DNA from: Gracilibacillus alcaliphilus
Lineage (GTDB): Bacteria > Bacillota > Bacilli > Bacillales > Amphibacillaceae
Reading direction: 5' to 3'
NCBI RefSeq assembly: GCF_016909015.1
Contig: NZ_JAFBFA010000007.1
Coordinates: forward strand, 1 to 64,000
Length of the DNA stretch: 64,000 bases
In this document: positions 17,451 through 25,862 of the stretch, in pieces
Layout of the letters: each line of letters starts with the position of its first letter
Position numbering within the stretch: the stretch's first letter is position 1
The notes under the pieces: generated by a model
Seen by the model: only the letters and a program-made list of their open reading frames with translations
The model's database searches: none
What the model was told of the DNA's origin: nothing
Translations under genes and position numbers: made by a program

Positions 17451-17482
17451 GATTGTTTCACTCCCAGATGTGCTGACAACAT

Positions 17483-18499
17483 TTATTCATTTTGCGCTTC
17501 GTATTCTTCAATAAGAGAATGGACTGTCTCATATAAGCCATCTGACCAATCTGGAAATGCGGTATATACCGATTGTGATTGTTCTCTAAATGGCTCAATA
17601 TCCACCATATTAATCTCGATTCCTTGTTCCTCGAATTCTTGTAATACGCTCTCTTCTTCGGATTCAATAATATCTCTTGCAAATGCTGCCGCTTCCAAAC
17701 TTGTTTCTTTTAGTAATTCGACTGTTTCTGCTGGTAAGGTATCAATAAAATCTGTTCCAGCAATCCACGGACTGATAATCTTCGTATGACCGGTTAAGGT
17801 AAGATAGTTGGTCACTTCATTGGTTTTCGAACCTGCCAGTACAGGCAAAGGGTTCTCAGCTCCGTCAATAAGCCCTTGCTGTAAAGAGGTGTACGTATCA
17901 GACAAAGGCATTGGGGTTGGTGAAGCGCCAAAAGCTTGAAATGTCTTAATATACATTTGATTGTTTGGAACCCGTATCTTCAAACCTCTTAAATCCTCTG
18001 GAGATTCGATCAATTTATCCGTCATTAATTGACGTTCACCATAAACGGTGCTGGTATTGATAATCTCGATCCCTTTCGCTTGTAAATCATCTTCCAGACT
18101 ATAAAACCAGTCTGATTCAGTAAGTGCTAATAGCGTATCAATATCCTCTGTTAAGAAAGGGGCGGTCAATATCCCAGCATCTGGTACATAATCCATTAGA
18201 AAATCATAGCCGGTAAAAATAATCACGTTATTTCCCATAATCGCCTGTTCGACAACATCCTTCTCAGACCCGAGCTGTGAACTAGGATAAATATTGAGCT
18301 GTACTTGACCATTGCTTTCTTCTTCGACTAATTCACGCCATTTTTCTGCCATTTGTCCAATCGGCTCTGTTGGCTGGTTTCCATGAGCGATGTTAATTTC
18401 TAAGACACCATCCTCACTGGATTGGGAACCGCTTTCACAACCCGTAAATAAGAAACAAATAAACAATGCGAAAAAGAACATCATACTTCTGTTGTTCAT
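17483..18499 (-). CDS. dctP: TRAP transporter substrate-binding lipoprotein (DctP)
   Basis: 338 residues from ATG 18499, chosen because AAAGGGTGA precedes it at proper spacing; an upstream GTG lies inside that ribosome site. A lipoprotein signal ends FLFTGC, with Cys21 the lipid-attached residue. The mature part has DctP landmarks: EKWRELVEEES, LGSEKDVVEQAIMG, the substrate-binding Arg region LRGLKIRVPNNQMYIKTF and LQQGLIDGAENP. It binds an acidic sugar derivative by context. An inverted repeat, CTGACTAAGAG against CTCTTAGCCAG, lies at 18552-18583 upstream, and a MITE-like element separates this gene from the epimerase gene. Confidence 0.88.
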   Translation of the reverse strand: MNNRSMMFFFALFICFLFTGCESGSQSSEDGVLEINIAHGNQPTEPIGQMAEKWRELVEEESNGQVQLNIYPSSQLGSEKDVVEQAIMGNNVIIFTGYDFLMDYVPDAGILTAPFLTEDIDTLLALTESDWFYSLEDDLQAKGIEIINTSTVYGERQLMTDKLIESPEDLRGLKIRVPNNQMYIKTFQAFGASPTPMPLSDTYTSLQQGLIDGAENPLPVLAGSKTNEVTNYLTLTGHTKIISPWIAGTDFIDTLPAETVELLKETSLEAAAFARDIIESEEESVLQEFEEQGIEINMVDIEPFREQSQSVYTAFPDWSDGLYETVHSLIEEYEAQNE

Positions 18500-18607
18500 C
18501 GTTGTCACCCTTTATATTGAAATAATGAAACCCTTGATATCATGAAAGGACCTGACTAAGAGGAATTTCACGCTCTTAGCCAGATAATCATATAGTAAAA
18601 GGTTATA

Positions 18608-18913
18608 GAGGTTGTTCAAAAAGTCCAAGTAAAAGTGACCAGCGCATGTCGGAGTTGGTGTTAGAGGAACTTCTACTAAGATCACCCACATCGAGTGGAT
18701 AACGCAGAAGTCAACACTTTCTGTGCAAGTCCTCACGTATGAAAAGCGGACACTCCGTTACTCAAAGCTGCGCCGACTTGAACTTTCGACACACACGATG
18801 TGCTAGTATCGGTGTTGCAACAAATGGTTTCGGTGGGGCGAGTAACCGCAGTCCCAGGACGTTGCGAACTTAACCGATGATGGTCCTTTTTATCGAACTT
18901 TTTGAACACTCAC
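18608..18913. mobile_element. MITE-like element, copy C (306 bp)
   Basis: Terminal inverted repeats GAGGTTGTTCAAAAAGTCC at the left and CGAACTTTTTGAACACTCAC at the right share TGTTCAAAAAGT. The flanks TTATA (18603-18607) and TTATG (18914-18918) may be a slightly decayed 5-bp target duplication. There is no transposase or other frame, so it is non-autonomous. The right half is shared with copy B. It is inserted between the tagaturonate epimerase and the dctP gene of one apparent operon. Confidence 0.7.
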
Positions 18914-18967
18914 TTATGATGTTTTTAAACCGCCTAGCCAATCATGGATACACCCATAATGGAAGTT

Positions 18968-20461
18968 CTATAGATTTAACAAGTCTAAATGCTTGCCAAT
19001 ATGTGCGGCCAATGCTTGTCGATAGACTTCTTCTTGATCAGTTAATGTTTGGAAGAAGCTGTTTCTGAATGTATATTGTCCATTATCCTGTTTATCTGTT
19101 AACAGCAGACCGTAAGTGACATGGAATAATTGCCGTGCAGCGTCATCTGCCATATATTCTGGCAAGTCCTTATCAGCAACCTGATCAAGTGGTTTAATGC
19201 TGGCCAAGTCTGGTGTTACATGATAATACTTCAATGTCTCTTCAAAATGTTCTAAGGCAAATACATGCATCTTTCGGTATAGGGAAGGATTTGTTTCCGC
19301 AATCACACGAATAGCCTCTAACCAGTTTGTTCCAGCTGTTTTGATATGGAAAATACCATCAGTATATTTTGTGATAATTGGAAACACGGTGAACTTGTCA
19401 CTTCCTGAATGGATACTTAATTTATAAGCAAAGTGATCAGCAATTAAGGCATGCTCTCTTAGTTCTATCTCAAACTGTGCCGTGTCTCCAATATAGTCGA
19501 TCCCTTTTTGGAATTCACCACAAAAACGAGGAGCTAAGCTGGTTACTTCTACACCATGATGTGTTAATTCATTCGCGACAAAGAAATGCTCGGCTGGAGA
19601 CGTAATGGTTTCTGTTTCATCAATAGAGATCTCAAAATCAATCTCTCTTGTTTCGGCACGGATATATGTTTCATATACATGTACCATATAATCGAGCGCT
19701 TTGCCGTAGACTAGTGCATTTTTCATGACTGTTTCTTTATCAAAGGCAATGGTTGTTCCTTTGATATCAAATGATTTACCTATATAGGTTTCAGTATAGT
19801 GGTCCTTTAACGCTGGTGGTAATTGTTCATATTCACGTTCGATCTCTTCACTGCTTGCTTGCTCGATATGGTTTTGAATATGATCTGAACAATCCAGTGT
19901 TAACATCGACATACCGATGGATAAGGCGTATCGGATATCTTCTTCTTTCTTCAAGTGATCTCCGTCAGCACCAAATCCGCCTTTATATCCTTCTTGGAAG
20001 ACAGCAAAGCTAGCTGCGTCAAGAATATCATGCATCGATCTGCCGGTTAAATCAAGCTCACGAATACTTTGCTGGGCAAAGATAGGTTTTACTTTTCTGC
20101 CTGTAATGGCATCGATATGTCCAGGTGTAGCTAGACCAAGCCGGTCTCCTAAACCAATTGTAGCTTGCCTTGTACCAAAAGCTTGAGGAACTGTATAATC
20201 AAAGTATTTATTTAAGACAAGCCGGTTTTTGTGTGTTAAAGGGGATAGTTTTTTTGCATGTCTTAGCTCGGTACCGTCCAATTCATCATATAGCTTGCCT
20301 GTACCAGTTACTAGAATTCCTTTTTGGCCATTGTCATTAATCATTAAAAGGTATACGTTTTCATGCTGCGTAAACGATTTCTCATACACTTTTATATGCT
20401 GGTTTTCTGTATTCACCTGTCCATTAGCTAAAGAATCAAGAATAGGCAATAAATATTCCAT
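18968..20461 (-). CDS. uxaE: Tagaturonate epimerase family protein
   Basis: 497 residues matching the UxaE family, first described in Thermotoga, which interconverts D-tagaturonate and D-fructuronate and so links the galacturonate and glucuronate branches. Family-like stretches include GLGDRLGLATPGHIDA, QGYKGGFGADGDHLK-type EGYKGGFGADGDHLKKEEDI, SLAPRFCGEFQKGIDYIGD and LSIHSGSDKF; several His, Asp and Glu residues there are likely metal ligands. The ribosome site AAAGGAG lies ten bases from the ATG. It is the first gene of the minus-strand operon, behind two strong palindromic operators and a cre-like box. No catalytic residue assignment is claimed. Confidence 0.82.
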   Translation of the reverse strand: MEYLLPILDSLANGQVNTENQHIKVYEKSFTQHENVYLLMINDNGQKGILVTGTGKLYDELDGTELRHAKKLSPLTHKNRLVLNKYFDYTVPQAFGTRQATIGLGDRLGLATPGHIDAITGRKVKPIFAQQSIRELDLTGRSMHDILDAASFAVFQEGYKGGFGADGDHLKKEEDIRYALSIGMSMLTLDCSDHIQNHIEQASSEEIEREYEQLPPALKDHYTETYIGKSFDIKGTTIAFDKETVMKNALVYGKALDYMVHVYETYIRAETREIDFEISIDETETITSPAEHFFVANELTHHGVEVTSLAPRFCGEFQKGIDYIGDTAQFEIELREHALIADHFAYKLSIHSGSDKFTVFPIITKYTDGIFHIKTAGTNWLEAIRVIAETNPSLYRKMHVFALEHFEETLKYYHVTPDLASIKPLDQVADKDLPEYMADDAARQLFHVTYGLLLTDKQDNGQYTFRNSFFQTLTDQEEVYRQALAAHIGKHLDLLNL

Positions 20462-20478
20462 CTATCAACATCTCCTTT

Positions 20479-20494
20479 TTGTCAACGCTTTCCT
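20479..20494. promoter_or_regulatory. cre-like box (CcpA) before uxaE
   Basis: TTGTCAACGCTTTCCT matches the catabolite-responsive element consensus WTGNNARCGNWWWCAW except at the penultimate base. It lies between the operators and the uxaE start, where CcpA binding would act as a roadblock and give glucose repression. Confidence 0.5.
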
Positions 20495-20509
20495 TGATCA
20501 TAAAATACA

Positions 20510-20562
20510 TGTTAATAACAACGTTGTTATTAACAGCAACAGGGAATAACAACGTTGTTATT
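20510..20562. promoter_or_regulatory. Twin palindromic operators upstream of uxaE
   Basis: Two perfect palindromes share the 18-bp core AATAACAACGTTGTTATT. The first extends to 26 bp (20510-20535); the second is 18 bp (20545-20562). Their centres are 31 bp apart, about three helical turns, so two dimers could bind the same DNA face. The central ACGT with symmetric arms is LacI-family-like. No regulator gene lies within the operon; the LacI gene at 22264 is the nearest candidate but has GAAAGCGCTTTC-type sites of its own. Confidence 0.82.
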
Positions 20563-20751
20563 AACATCTTAAACTAAATAGTTAAATAGAACAAGGCTTT
20601 TTGCCGAATTTTTAAGATTTATTCTGGTTTCCGTTTTGTATGTTGTGAAATGAAACTTACAATGCGTGCTTAGAAGTTACTGTAAACATCTGACGGACGA
20701 AGAATGTTGTGATAAAATAGTAGGCGATAACGCAAAGGGGGAATAGGGAAG

Positions 20752-21510
20752 ATGCATGCACCAGAATACTTGTTGAAAGTATGGAAGCAATTTGATTGCT
20801 TTCCAATGGAAACCCTTACAAAATTATGGTATTACCAACAGCCAAATAAACATAAACAGCGTGACGTGTCCTTAATCAAGGAACATAGGGAACAGTATGG
20901 CTTGTCAGGGAATTGCTTTGATTTAGCGTTCTGCCTGCTGGATGCGTTTCAAAAAGAAGGGATAACAGCTTATCCGATTGGACACGGCCTCCACACAGAA
21001 GATGTTCATGTGGCAGTGATTGCATTAGATGAACAAGGAAATCGCTATCTTTGTGATTTAGGTGATCAATGGATTATTCCTATATTATTGGAAAAAGAAC
21101 ATGACGCTTTTACAGAAGACCGTTTAAGTGGATTTTTCCCAGGGGCAATGGTTCAAGTGCAGGCAATGGATCAGGAGCTAACCATTTCGTTTCAGCGTCC
21201 TAATGATAAGATCTCTAGACAATCTTATGATTTAACCCCTATTGATAGGGAGGAGTTCACCAAAGCTGCCGAGTCTTGCCAGCGTCTTATTGATCCTGTT
21301 CCTTTGCTGGAGTATCGTATGCCGTATAAACGTGAGATTGCTCATTGGGAATTTGATCGCTGGAGTATTTTCTTAAGTACGAAGGAAGGGCTGCTGAAAG
21401 AACCAAGACTGACTACGATAGAAGGATGGGCAGAACGGATTCATCAAGTGACTGGTGGTGATAAGGATTTTGTGAGGCAAGTGCTGGAGCAGTATCAACA
21501 GTTTTCCTAG
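20752..21510 (+). CDS. Arylamine N-acetyltransferase-like (transglutaminase-fold) protein
   Basis: 252 residues. A Cys-His-Asp arrangement like that of arylamine N-acetyltransferases is visible: Cys in LSGNCFDLAF (near residue 60), His in DVHVAVIAL (near 92) and Asp in YLCDLGDQW (near 105). The overall sequence diverges from standard NATs, so the acyl donor and acceptor are unknown. The ribosome site is AAAGGGGG before the ATG. It stands alone, divergent from the uxaE operon and upstream of a YesL gene. Confidence 0.6.
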   Translation: MHAPEYLLKVWKQFDCFPMETLTKLWYYQQPNKHKQRDVSLIKEHREQYGLSGNCFDLAFCLLDAFQKEGITAYPIGHGLHTEDVHVAVIALDEQGNRYLCDLGDQWIIPILLEKEHDAFTEDRLSGFFPGAMVQVQAMDQELTISFQRPNDKISRQSYDLTPIDREEFTKAAESCQRLIDPVPLLEYRMPYKREIAHWEFDRWSIFLSTKEGLLKEPRLTTIEGWAERIHQVTGGDKDFVRQVLEQYQQFS

Positions 21511-21574
21511 TTGACATGAGATGCCAGTACCAATTAAGAAACATTGATTGTATCGTATAGAGAGGAGGTAGCTT

Positions 21575-22228
21575 GTGAGCAGAGGAGGTTTTCAACAATT
21601 ATTTGAGTGGGCAGCTAAACTGGCTTATCTCAATTTACTATGGATCATCTATACCCTGATGGGTTTGCTTGTTCTTGGGGCAGGGCCGGCAACTGTCAGC
21701 TTGTTTACTATCCTAAGACAGATGCTAAGAGGTAACGATCATGATCCGATTTGGCAGACATTCCATCGAACATATCGTCAGGAATTTTGGAAAGCCAATC
21801 AATTAATGATTCCGATTTATTTGGTAGGAGGTTTTATTTATTTGGATTTCATGTTTATCCAAGCTTTGCCTTATAGCTTTCTTATCGATAATATTGTCTT
21901 TCCGGCTCTTTTGCTATTGACGGTTCTGTTTATTTTAGCAGCTGGGTATTTATTTACTGCGTATGTACACGTTGATGTGTCTTCTGGCATCTATATAAAG
22001 TATGCCTTAGTGATGATTGGACTTTATCCGTTATTCTCGATTCTGATGTTTTTTAGCCTGAGTATTTTTGCTGTTGTTTTGTTTATTTTTCCTGCTATTT
22101 TACCTTTTTACGGTGTGAGTATAGCTGCTTTCATTGTAATAAGTTGTGCCAGCAGAGCCTTTGATTCATTTATCTCGGCAAAGAATATACAAAAGGAACC
22201 TATTGACAAAAAGAATCACACCATCTAA
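21575..22228 (+). CDS. YesL family (DUF624) membrane protein
   Basis: 217 residues with about five or six membrane helices and the YesL N-terminal pattern NLLWIIYTLMGLLVLGAGPAT followed by SLFTILRQMLRG. GTG start with a strong GGAGGT site. YesL proteins of unknown function are very often encoded beside carbohydrate ABC importers and LacI regulators, as here. The gene ends 35 bases before the LacI gene, which may be cotranscribed or read from the operator-bearing gap. Confidence 0.8.
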   Translation: MSRGGFQQLFEWAAKLAYLNLLWIIYTLMGLLVLGAGPATVSLFTILRQMLRGNDHDPIWQTFHRTYRQEFWKANQLMIPIYLVGGFIYLDFMFIQALPYSFLIDNIVFPALLLLTVLFILAAGYLFTAYVHVDVSSGIYIKYALVMIGLYPLFSILMFFSLSIFAVVLFIFPAILPFYGVSIAAFIVISCASRAFDSFISAKNIQKEPIDKKNHTI

Positions 22229-22237
22229 AATAGAGTG

Positions 22238-22249
22238 GAAAGCGCTTTC
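22238..22249. promoter_or_regulatory. LacI/CcpA-type palindrome before the lacI-family gene
   Basis: GAAAGCGCTTTC is a perfect 12-bp palindrome 14 bases before the LacI-family start codon. It shares AAAGCGCTTT with the two sites before the sugar importer operon, so the regulator probably controls its own gene too. It also matches 12 of 14 positions of a symmetric cre box. Confidence 0.65.
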
Positions 22250-22263
22250 GATAGGGGTATGAC

Positions 22264-23286
22264 ATGGTAACAATATATGATATTGCAAAAAAATCAGGTT
22301 ATTCTATTACAACAGTTTCTAAAGTATTAAATGACTATGCTAATGTGAGTGAAAAGGCAAAACGAAAGGTACTAGCGGCTGTTGAAGAGTTAGGCTATAC
22401 ACCGAATTCTTCCGCTCGTACACTAGCCACCAGCAAGTCTTGGATGATTGGTGTAGTATTTGCAGAGCATTTAGGAGTAGGTATGGCTCATCCTTTTTTT
22501 AGTGAGGTCATTGAGAGTTTCAAGAAACATATTGAATTATACAATTACGATCTATTGTTTATTTCCCGGAGAATGGGGCTAAAGGAAGAAACGTATAAAC
22601 ATTTGCGGCATCGAGGGGTAGATGGTGTTGTGGTAGTCCAATCTTTAGGTGAGGATGCATTGGATTTTACACAATTTAATATGCCTACTGTCTTTATCGA
22701 TATGCCAGAAAAAGGAGCAATATCGGTTTATAGTGATAATCAGCAAGGCAGTATGCTGGCAGTTGAATATCTTTATGAACTAGGTCATCGGAAAATTGCC
22801 CATATTATGGGAGCACAAACGATGTATACGGCTCTTGAACGTACGATTGGCTATAAGGTGGCAATGGAGAAACTAGGACTTGTTATTCCAGACCATTATA
22901 TCGCTGATGGTGGTTATTATTCTTATGAAGGCGGGCGTGAAGCGATGTTGCGATTGCTCTTATTGCCTGATAGACCAACAGCTGTCTATGTTTCTGGTGA
23001 TGTGATGGCATTAGGTGCCATCAGGGTTATCAGGGAAGCGGGTTTGCGAGTCCCGGATGATATATCGGTCATTGGATTTGATGACCTTCCAATCGCTAAT
23101 CATGTAGATCCGCCTTTAACTACGATTAGACAAGATAAGGAATTGATTGGCAAGCAAGCGGCTATTGTATTACTGGATGAGATTAATCAATTGAGTAAAA
23201 AAAGCCGCAAAGATAAAATTATCCCTGTACAGCTAATTAAAAGGGATTCGTGTCAACGTTTAAGTGAGAACGAGGAGAAAAAATAA
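22264..23286 (+). CDS. LacI-family transcriptional regulator
   Basis: 340 residues. The N-terminal helix-turn-helix is VTIYDIAKKSGYSITTVSKVLN, followed by the hinge region YTPNSSARTLATSKS, then a periplasmic-binding-protein-like ligand domain ending SVIGFDDLPIANHVDPPLTTIRQD. It sits directly upstream of a sugar ABC importer and a beta-glucosidase on the same strand and is flanked by AAAGCGCTTT palindromes, so it probably represses these genes until a beta-glucoside-type sugar is present. The effector is inference. Confidence 0.9.
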   Translation: MVTIYDIAKKSGYSITTVSKVLNDYANVSEKAKRKVLAAVEELGYTPNSSARTLATSKSWMIGVVFAEHLGVGMAHPFFSEVIESFKKHIELYNYDLLFISRRMGLKEETYKHLRHRGVDGVVVVQSLGEDALDFTQFNMPTVFIDMPEKGAISVYSDNQQGSMLAVEYLYELGHRKIAHIMGAQTMYTALERTIGYKVAMEKLGLVIPDHYIADGGYYSYEGGREAMLRLLLLPDRPTAVYVSGDVMALGAIRVIREAGLRVPDDISVIGFDDLPIANHVDPPLTTIRQDKELIGKQAAIVLLDEINQLSKKSRKDKIIPVQLIKRDSCQRLSENEEKK

Positions 23287-23306
23287 GCAAGCCTTATTTT
23301 TTCTCC
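23274..23306 (+). terminator. Hairpin overlapping the lacI-family stop codon
   Basis: GGAGAAAAAATAAG at 23274-23287 pairs perfectly with CTTATTTTTTCTCC at 23293-23306, with the stop codon inside the left arm. The T-run is part of the stem. It probably terminates the regulator transcript before the importer operon promoter. Confidence 0.65.
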
Positions 23307-23312
23307 TAAAAT

Positions 23313-23449
23313 GTAAAGCGCTTTACTAGACTTAACGCAACCTGTATTGTACATAAAAGCGGTTAAAAACATGTATAATAATAAAAATTACTCTATTTTA
23401 CGTTATAAATTTCAGGTTTAAGTCATATTTATTTTGTAAAGCGCTTTAC
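23313..23449. promoter_or_regulatory. Two identical AAAGCGCTTT operators before the sugar importer operon
   Basis: TGTAAAGCGCTTTACT occurs at 23312-23327 and again identically at 23435-23450. Centres are 123 bp apart, compatible with DNA looping by a tetrameric LacI-type repressor, and each also fits a cre box. The first lies just after the regulator's hairpin terminator, the second about 70 bases before the binding-protein start. Confidence 0.8.
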
Positions 23450-23520
23450 TGTTGTGGCGGGCATGGCTGATGTTTTTCTTTAACATATTTACAAAACATA
23501 TCTACTCTAGGAGGGGAATT

Positions 23521-24828
23521 ATGAAGAAATTTTTGTGTTTATTTGCTGTTTCTATTTTGTTAGTTATACTAGGAGCTTGTACTTCAGGAAGTAAAGCGGA
23601 TTTAGTCGTTACCTCATTTACAGATGAATTACAGGAACCAATTGATCGATTTGAAGAGCTTCACGATGTGACGGTAGATTTACAGATTATACCGACAGAA
23701 AATTATACTACTACCTTACGGCCCGCATTAGAGAGCGGTAAGGGTGCGCCAGATGTGTTTACAGGAGAGATTGTCTATTTGAAGGATTGGATTGAACAAG
23801 ATTACTGGGAGAATCTTTCCGCAGATCCATATAATGTGGACGAATGGGAAGATGATTACATGGAATATGTTTGGGATTTAGGTAAAAACGATGCCGGCGA
23901 AGTGAGAGCTGTTTCATGGCAAACGACACCAGGCGGTATTTATTACCGCAGAAGCATTGCTGAGGAAGTGCTTGGCACAGATGATCCATATGAGATTGGC
24001 GAAATGTTCTCCACCATGGATGGTTTAATGGAGGTTGGGGAGAAGATGAAGGAACATAATTATCGATTATTCCCAGATGAAGGATCGATTCAGCCGTTTA
24101 CCAATGGGCAAGATCCACAGCCATGGGTCAATGAAAATAACGAACTTGTGATGACAGAGGCTCGTTTATCCTATTTTGATTATGCCAAAGAACTGCGTGA
24201 TAAACAGTATACAGCACTAGCTCCTGCATGGTCTCCTGCTTGGTATGAATCGTTCGTCGGCCCGATCAGCTATAATGTCGGATGGGATGAATTAGACGAA
24301 GTCGATGAAGATGCCGATAAAACAGAGGTATTTGCGGTAGCATTACCTACTTGGGGTCTGAATTCCGTATTGAAGGCAGAAGCTCCTGAAACATCAGGTG
24401 ACTGGGGAGTGACAAGTGGTCCAACACCTTATTTCCAAGGCGGGACATGGATCGGAGTCTATAAAGATTCGGAAAATAAAGATTTGGCATGGGAATTTAT
24501 TCAAATGCTCGTACATGATGAGGAGTTCTTAACGGAATGGGTTACAGAGACTACGGGTGATGTTTTATCTTACCTTCCAGTGACAAGCAAGATCAGTGAA
24601 GACTACTCAGAAGAATATTTAGGCGGACAAAACCATTATAAGTTCTTCTTAGAAGAAGCACAAAAAATCGATTCCAGTACGATTACAAAGTATGATCAGC
24701 AAATAGGCGATTTATTTGGAACAGAGGTCGGTAATTATGTAGAAGGAAATGTTACGAAGGAAGAGGCACTGCAAGAATTCTATAACCAAGTGAAAAACGC
24801 CTATCCTGACATTGTCGTTCCAGAATAA
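23521..24828 (+). CDS. Sugar ABC transporter substrate-binding lipoprotein
   Basis: 435 residues from the ATG after AGGAGGGG; a longer upstream reading overlaps the operator. The lipoprotein signal ends VILGAC with Cys20. The mature protein is family 1 solute-binding (MalE/CebE-like), with LRPALESGKGAPDVFTGE near the N-lobe, and repeated Trp residues typical of sugar stacking (YFQGGTWIGVYKDSE). With two permeases and a GH1 enzyme following, an oligosaccharide or beta-glucoside is the expected ligand. The importer's ATPase is not encoded here; a shared MsmK/MsmX-type ATPase probably serves it. Confidence 0.88.
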   Translation: MKKFLCLFAVSILLVILGACTSGSKADLVVTSFTDELQEPIDRFEELHDVTVDLQIIPTENYTTTLRPALESGKGAPDVFTGEIVYLKDWIEQDYWENLSADPYNVDEWEDDYMEYVWDLGKNDAGEVRAVSWQTTPGGIYYRRSIAEEVLGTDDPYEIGEMFSTMDGLMEVGEKMKEHNYRLFPDEGSIQPFTNGQDPQPWVNENNELVMTEARLSYFDYAKELRDKQYTALAPAWSPAWYESFVGPISYNVGWDELDEVDEDADKTEVFAVALPTWGLNSVLKAEAPETSGDWGVTSGPTPYFQGGTWIGVYKDSENKDLAWEFIQMLVHDEEFLTEWVTETTGDVLSYLPVTSKISEDYSEEYLGGQNHYKFFLEEAQKIDSSTITKYDQQIGDLFGTEVGNYVEGNVTKEEALQEFYNQVKNAYPDIVVPE

Positions 24829-24831
24829 TGA

Positions 24832-24864
24832 ATAGGGGATACAGTAGCAGCTTGTATCCCCTAT
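24832..24864 (+). terminator. Stem-loop after the binding-protein gene
   Basis: ATAGGGGATACA pairs perfectly with TGTATCCCCTAT around a nine-base loop, four bases after the stop codon. There is no U-run, because a MITE-like repeat starts three bases later. It probably stabilises the binding-protein mRNA or attenuates transcription into the permease genes. Confidence 0.6.
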
Positions 24865-24866
24865 AT

Positions 24867-24920
24867 GAGGTTGTCAAAAAGTTCAATAAAAATGACACAT
24901 CGAATTTTTTGAACACGCAC
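24867..24920. repeat. Mini MITE-like repeat, copy D (54 bp)
   Basis: Begins GAGGTTGTCAAAAAGTTC and ends GAATTTTTTGAACACGCAC, so almost the whole unit is one inverted repeat. TATAT flanks both sides (24862-24866 and 24921-24925), a convincing 5-bp target duplication. It looks like a copy C-type element reduced to its two ends. It separates the binding-protein gene from its permease genes. Confidence 0.75.
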
Positions 24921-24958
24921 TATATCGTCTTTTTTGTATCTGGAAGGAGGAAATAGAA

Positions 24959-25852
24959 GTGGCAAAAACGCATAGGAAAGCCTATTTATTTATTGCGCCG
25001 TTTGTTATTGTTTTTTTGATATTCAATATTTATCCGATTTTTCTTACCTTTTACTATAGTTTAACCAATTATAGCGGAATGGGAGGAATAGCAAATGCTG
25101 AATTTATCGGTATAGCTAACTACGCCCGATTAATCACCGATGCTTATTTTTATGAGGCTTTTCTGAATACAATCAAAATCTGGGGATTTAATTTTATTGT
25201 CCAGATGTTAATTGCACTTGGACTGGCTCTGTTATTCTCTGATATCCGCTTGAAGTTAAAAGGTGTAGGAGTATTTAGGGCACTGTTCTACTTGCCAAAT
25301 ATTATTACGATTGCTTCCGTAGCCATTCTCTTTAATATATTATTAGATTGGAATCATGGGGCACTAAACCAATTATTGTTAAGCTTTGGCTTTATTGATA
25401 GTCCGATTAATTGGCTGAACAGTCCTACGTATGCCCAATCTGCTGTGGCATTAATTGGGGCTTGGATGTGGTTCGGTAATTCATTTATTATTCTGCTTGC
25501 CGGTATTTCTGGAATATCAAGAGATTATTATGAAGCAGCTTTGATTGATGGTGCGAACTGGTGGAAGTCCTTTACAAATATTACCTTACCTCAATTGAAG
25601 CCTATTCTGTTATATGTATTAATCACTTCCATTATTGGCGGACTGCAGCTGTTTGACTTGCCGATGTTGTTAACGGATACACGAGGTGCACCACAAGGAT
25701 CGTTAAATACGATGGTGCTCTATTTATATAATCAAGCATTTAAATATAATAATTTTGGATATGGTGCAACCCTAGCATACGGTTTGTTTATTATTACCGT
25801 ACTGTTCTCAGCGGTTACCTTCCGTGCCATGTACCGAAAAGAAGTGAGATAG
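24959..25852 (+). CDS. Sugar ABC transporter permease (MalF-like)
   Basis: 297 residues, six membrane helices. The binding-protein-dependent transport signature EAALIDGANWWKSFTNITLPQLKP (EAA loop) near residues 200-223 docks the ATPase. GTG start behind GGAAGGAGG. It forms the membrane channel with the next gene. Confidence 0.9.
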   Translation: MAKTHRKAYLFIAPFVIVFLIFNIYPIFLTFYYSLTNYSGMGGIANAEFIGIANYARLITDAYFYEAFLNTIKIWGFNFIVQMLIALGLALLFSDIRLKLKGVGVFRALFYLPNIITIASVAILFNILLDWNHGALNQLLLSFGFIDSPINWLNSPTYAQSAVALIGAWMWFGNSFIILLAGISGISRDYYEAALIDGANWWKSFTNITLPQLKPILLYVLITSIIGGLQLFDLPMLLTDTRGAPQGSLNTMVLYLYNQAFKYNNFGYGATLAYGLFIITVLFSAVTFRAMYRKEVR

Positions 25853-25862
25853 GAGGCAAAAC

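Noticed and set aside
23312..23450. CRISPR-like repeat pair
   Set aside because: Only two copies, palindromic and in a promoter region; they are operators.
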